31,490 nucleotides of DNA from a virus. Each line of letters opens with the position of its first letter. Within the stretch, counting starts at the first letter, position 1. This document shows, piece after piece, positions 30,601-31,490 of the stretch. The translations under genes and the position numbers were made by a program. The stretch lies in IMG/VR virus record IMGVR_UViG_3300032275_000249, positions 1 to 31,490 of that record. One strand, given 5' to 3'. The notes under the pieces were generated by a model. It was not told where the DNA came from, did not search any database, and worked only from the letters and a program-made list of their open reading frames with translations.

Positions 30601-30908
30601 ACCGGCCCAGTCCAGACTACGTGTCCAGCTACACAGGCGGGACCGTCGTGGGTAACTGGAACGCCACGCCGTTTGATATGTTCGGCTTGATCGCTCAGGA
30701 CGGAGAGAACTGCATGGTGTACCTTCCCAAAGTCCCGGTGGCTGCGGGCGCCGGCATCGCAACCACGATCACGGCCAAGGAGCTCCAGCTGTACGGGCGA
30801 ATCGCGTCCGACACCCTTCAAATGGACGTGGTGGTTGGCAACGCGTGGACGGGCAGCGCCGGTGAGCTGATCCGAATGGGAACCCTGCTGATCGAGGAGG
30901 AGCTGTGA
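27600..30908 (+). CDS. Large tail protein with a beta-propeller-like region (1102 aa)
   Basis: GTG 27600 has a perfect AGGAGG site six bases upstream; a more upstream start lacks one. The first 450 residues hold repeated beta blades with a clear Asp-box S-L-D-G-G-I-T-W at 400-407 (consensus S-x-D-x-G-x-T-W) and a weaker SSDLGG-type turn earlier. Asp-boxes mark sialidase/BNR-type beta-propellers, which often bind sugars. Residues 500-1100 are beta-rich without such boxes, with two similar P-E-N-T-containing stretches (about 500 and 843) suggesting repeated domains. It follows the tape measure and is probably a tail-tip or receptor-binding component. No catalytic residues of a sialidase were identified. 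Confidence 0.75.
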   Translation: MSDRTPTNPAQYQAIVRQTSGAVSTNTVSLSTGGTWAPPVRTLLTSTGGSPVQGPAYGNLYASGTLDGASAASLTGVPGVGPSVTVVSTTETPRITIAPYSLTMLLLPTAGQDPPTSLSGMDILSLSTTATEWTGMSICTHPSGAMTAISVHNAASISVWHRPLAGSWAARLDLPMYSAPSSGGVVATPLKNVAAVVALPDGGWVAFGIDANGEILSWRSAPDEDSVSVTAKRSLAQYAGANVAPYTSYQMRAAYQNGQISFALSVANGAANDVRMYASSDLGGTLEYIQTIDHAGYADVAGWNGGFVLAYIADNAATASASLVPYVRRSANAFDGFAGAVPSLGTTTTNLQEWGSLSGGGTFTAGELALCADDTGTLWLFGSDHDAAGGALLEAYVNQSLDGGITWTTVGTGVGPGTGLAWWRSVDAGTNFTDYAMTAQGSRIVGVAQAHASVNNAADSSLITFSLGGLTLNPMPQTGTKDPTPNQASGFRSNWAAINLPENTGALWTFSTVGAPGVTMTGLGMRSLGTTLVDVANWTSAPACSLSGGIRLEARGIRVDSGYFELRARIGDATPRSYDVRVRCTPTTITVTDMNGGGAGVPTTLYTETADVQSLRIWLYEHNPAGPTARVLVDYLSAGSAAVKRVGKGVDEWFTGQSGFSIVQPGTVTTDRASFAVGGNGINLMDAYVRTVSVGTNGNPGLSSRLLGQALLPTTSFVGELGLKLAGIGLFPSGAAWQIDTSFPYPAVNTNPQVQSSPQSGGRFDQAMGASMVVAGEHQGGIMAVCLRNCNFALATFDYVDPIAGAVSRTIDLRIGTGLKYTRTGSMIQCDPTGGSNITDYLPENTLAGATFTFGGGGKIRTIGRNTGGRWSTTATMGVGLRPVLVLEGIDGTEAASGAGGSILSPDVTVLFRDVAVGANGFTLTVGPTSTASGYIEIGKFFVGTAMVFARRTSRGEQHSIATNLQITQAKDGTRRVTKEGLPRRAESMDWVDGVDTSDLHRPSPDYVSSYTGGTVVGNWNATPFDMFGLIAQDGENCMVYLPKVPVAAGAGIATTITAKELQLYGRIASDTLQMDVVVGNAWTGSAGELIRMGTLLIEEEL

Positions 30909-31490
30909 GCACACCTCGCTACCACGTCCTCCTCGAGCTCCAGTACGCGAGCTCCACCTATCGGATCTCGGACGCGTCTTTTGACGTACCCGACGCGTCC
31001 ACGGGTGACACGCTCACGTTTGAATCCGGGTTTGACAACGTGACCATGCAACAGGCCATGAGCTTTTTGGCTGCGGCGCCGGCGGGAGCGTCTGTCCCGG
31101 TTCAAGCCGTGCTCCCTGTCGACGTGGCACAGCTGTACGCCGAGGGCTGGCACCTCGCCCGCAGCCCGGCCACGCTCGCGGTCTGGCTTGAGGGCACCGA
31201 CTACAGCCAGCGGACCGTCCTAATCAACGGGATCGTGACTGGCCCCAGTTGGCGGTTCGCCGGCGATCCGGTCTCGTTCTCGATCCAGCTCCCGGAGTCC
31301 ACGTACGTGGTGGAGTACCCGCCGCTCACTCAGCAGATCAGCGGAGACACCGTTGGACAGAACACGGTCCTGACTCTGAGCTTGGACGATCTTGGAGTCA
31401 CGTACCCCACCGTGTTTGGCTCGCCGGGTAAGACCGGGAATACCTCGTGGGTACCGGGTACTCAAGGCGTGTGGGCGATTCATCAGGGTG
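30905..31490 (+). CDS. Tail tip / baseplate-type protein, N-terminal part (continues at position 1)
   Basis: The GTG at 30905 overlaps the stop of the 1102-aa gene (GTGA) and has GAGGAGGAG upstream. The frame is open to the window edge and, by the terminal repeat, continues at position 1 to the TGA at 1378-1380; the whole product is 612 aa. The N-terminus (TPRYHVLLELQYASSTYRIS) is a beta-strand region, and the following 120 residues are also beta-rich, as in tail-tip hub domains. Bases 31364-31490 duplicate 1-127, so they should be counted once. The role rests on position. Confidence 0.8.
   Translation, partial: MSTPRYHVLLELQYASSTYRISDASFDVPDASTGDTLTFESGFDNVTMQQAMSFLAAAPAGASVPVQAVLPVDVAQLYAEGWHLARSPATLAVWLEGTDYSQRTVLINGIVTGPSWRFAGDPVSFSIQLPESTYVVEYPPLTQQISGDTVGQNTVLTLSLDDLGVTYPTVFGSPGKTGNTSWVPGTQGVWAIHQG
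31364..31490. repeat. 127-bp terminal direct repeat, right copy
   Basis: Exact copy of 1-127. The coding frame of the 30905 gene passes through it unchanged into the left copy, so joining the ends restores one gene. See the left copy for interpretation. Confidence 0.95.

Noticed and set aside
1-31490. Integrase, excisionase or attachment site
   Set aside because: No tyrosine or serine recombinase motifs were seen in any plausible gene, and no tRNA-like attachment sequence was recognised.
1-31490. tRNA genes
   Set aside because: No cloverleaf with a TTC-type arm and CCA end was recognised by eye; a dedicated tRNA search would be decisive.

Overview
This window is a complete, circularised genome of a tailed bacteriophage (Caudoviricetes, most likely a siphovirus). 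The first 127 bases are repeated exactly at the end, so the unique sequence is about 31,363 bp, and the gene cut by the window edges (30905 onward, continuing 1..1380) is one intact 612-codon tail gene. The DNA is GC-rich, genes are tightly packed with many 4-base start/stop overlaps and frequent GTG starts, and there are no tRNA or rRNA genes. An M15-type endolysin without a wall-binding domain suggests a Gram-negative host, possibly a GC-rich proteobacterium, but the host cannot be named from the sequence. I see no integrase, transposase, ParA-like ATPase or CRISPR array.

Layout. (i) 1..2372, plus strand: end of the tail module, then a lysis cassette (single-TM protein, 57-aa protein, M15 endolysin). 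(ii) 5912..2369, minus strand: an early recombination operon with a 97-aa protein, a 52-aa membrane protein, an ERF single-strand annealing protein, an SSB-like protein with an acidic DDDLPF tail, a pentapeptide-repeat protein, a Gp157-like protein, two unknown proteins and a tandem winged-helix protein. (iii) 5913..6080: divergent control region with a phased pair of dyad operators. (iv) 6081..12424, plus strand: XRE regulator, RusA resolvase, a Zn-knuckle protein, two small proteins, a strong intrinsic terminator, a superfamily II helicase and a primase-polymerase/VirE helicase. (v) 12421..12687, minus strand: a probable ribbon-helix-helix protein whose start abuts a 550-bp non-coding region. 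(vi) 12713..13224: two repeat arrays, one of five complete 19-bp palindromes about 55 bp apart plus a half site, the other of eight TGTTGATC octamers. This is the best candidate for a replication origin, operator or centromere-like locus. (vii) 13236..31490, plus strand: late genes for terminase small and large subunits, portal, scaffold, capsid (with its own promoter and leader repeats), connector and decoration proteins, tail tube, tail-assembly chaperones with a predicted -1 frameshift, tape measure, and two large tail-tip proteins.

How it works together. The XRE protein probably controls the divergent early promoters. ERF, the SSB-like protein and RusA would handle recombination; the helicase and Prim-Pol would replicate the genome, perhaps from the 12.7-13.2 kb arrays. 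Late genes then build head and tail, and the lysis cassette follows the last tail gene. The features most worth following up are the palindrome array with its adjoining RHH gene, the octamer array, the uncatalogued frameshift product at 24603..24881, and the pentapeptide-repeat gene embedded in the recombination operon.
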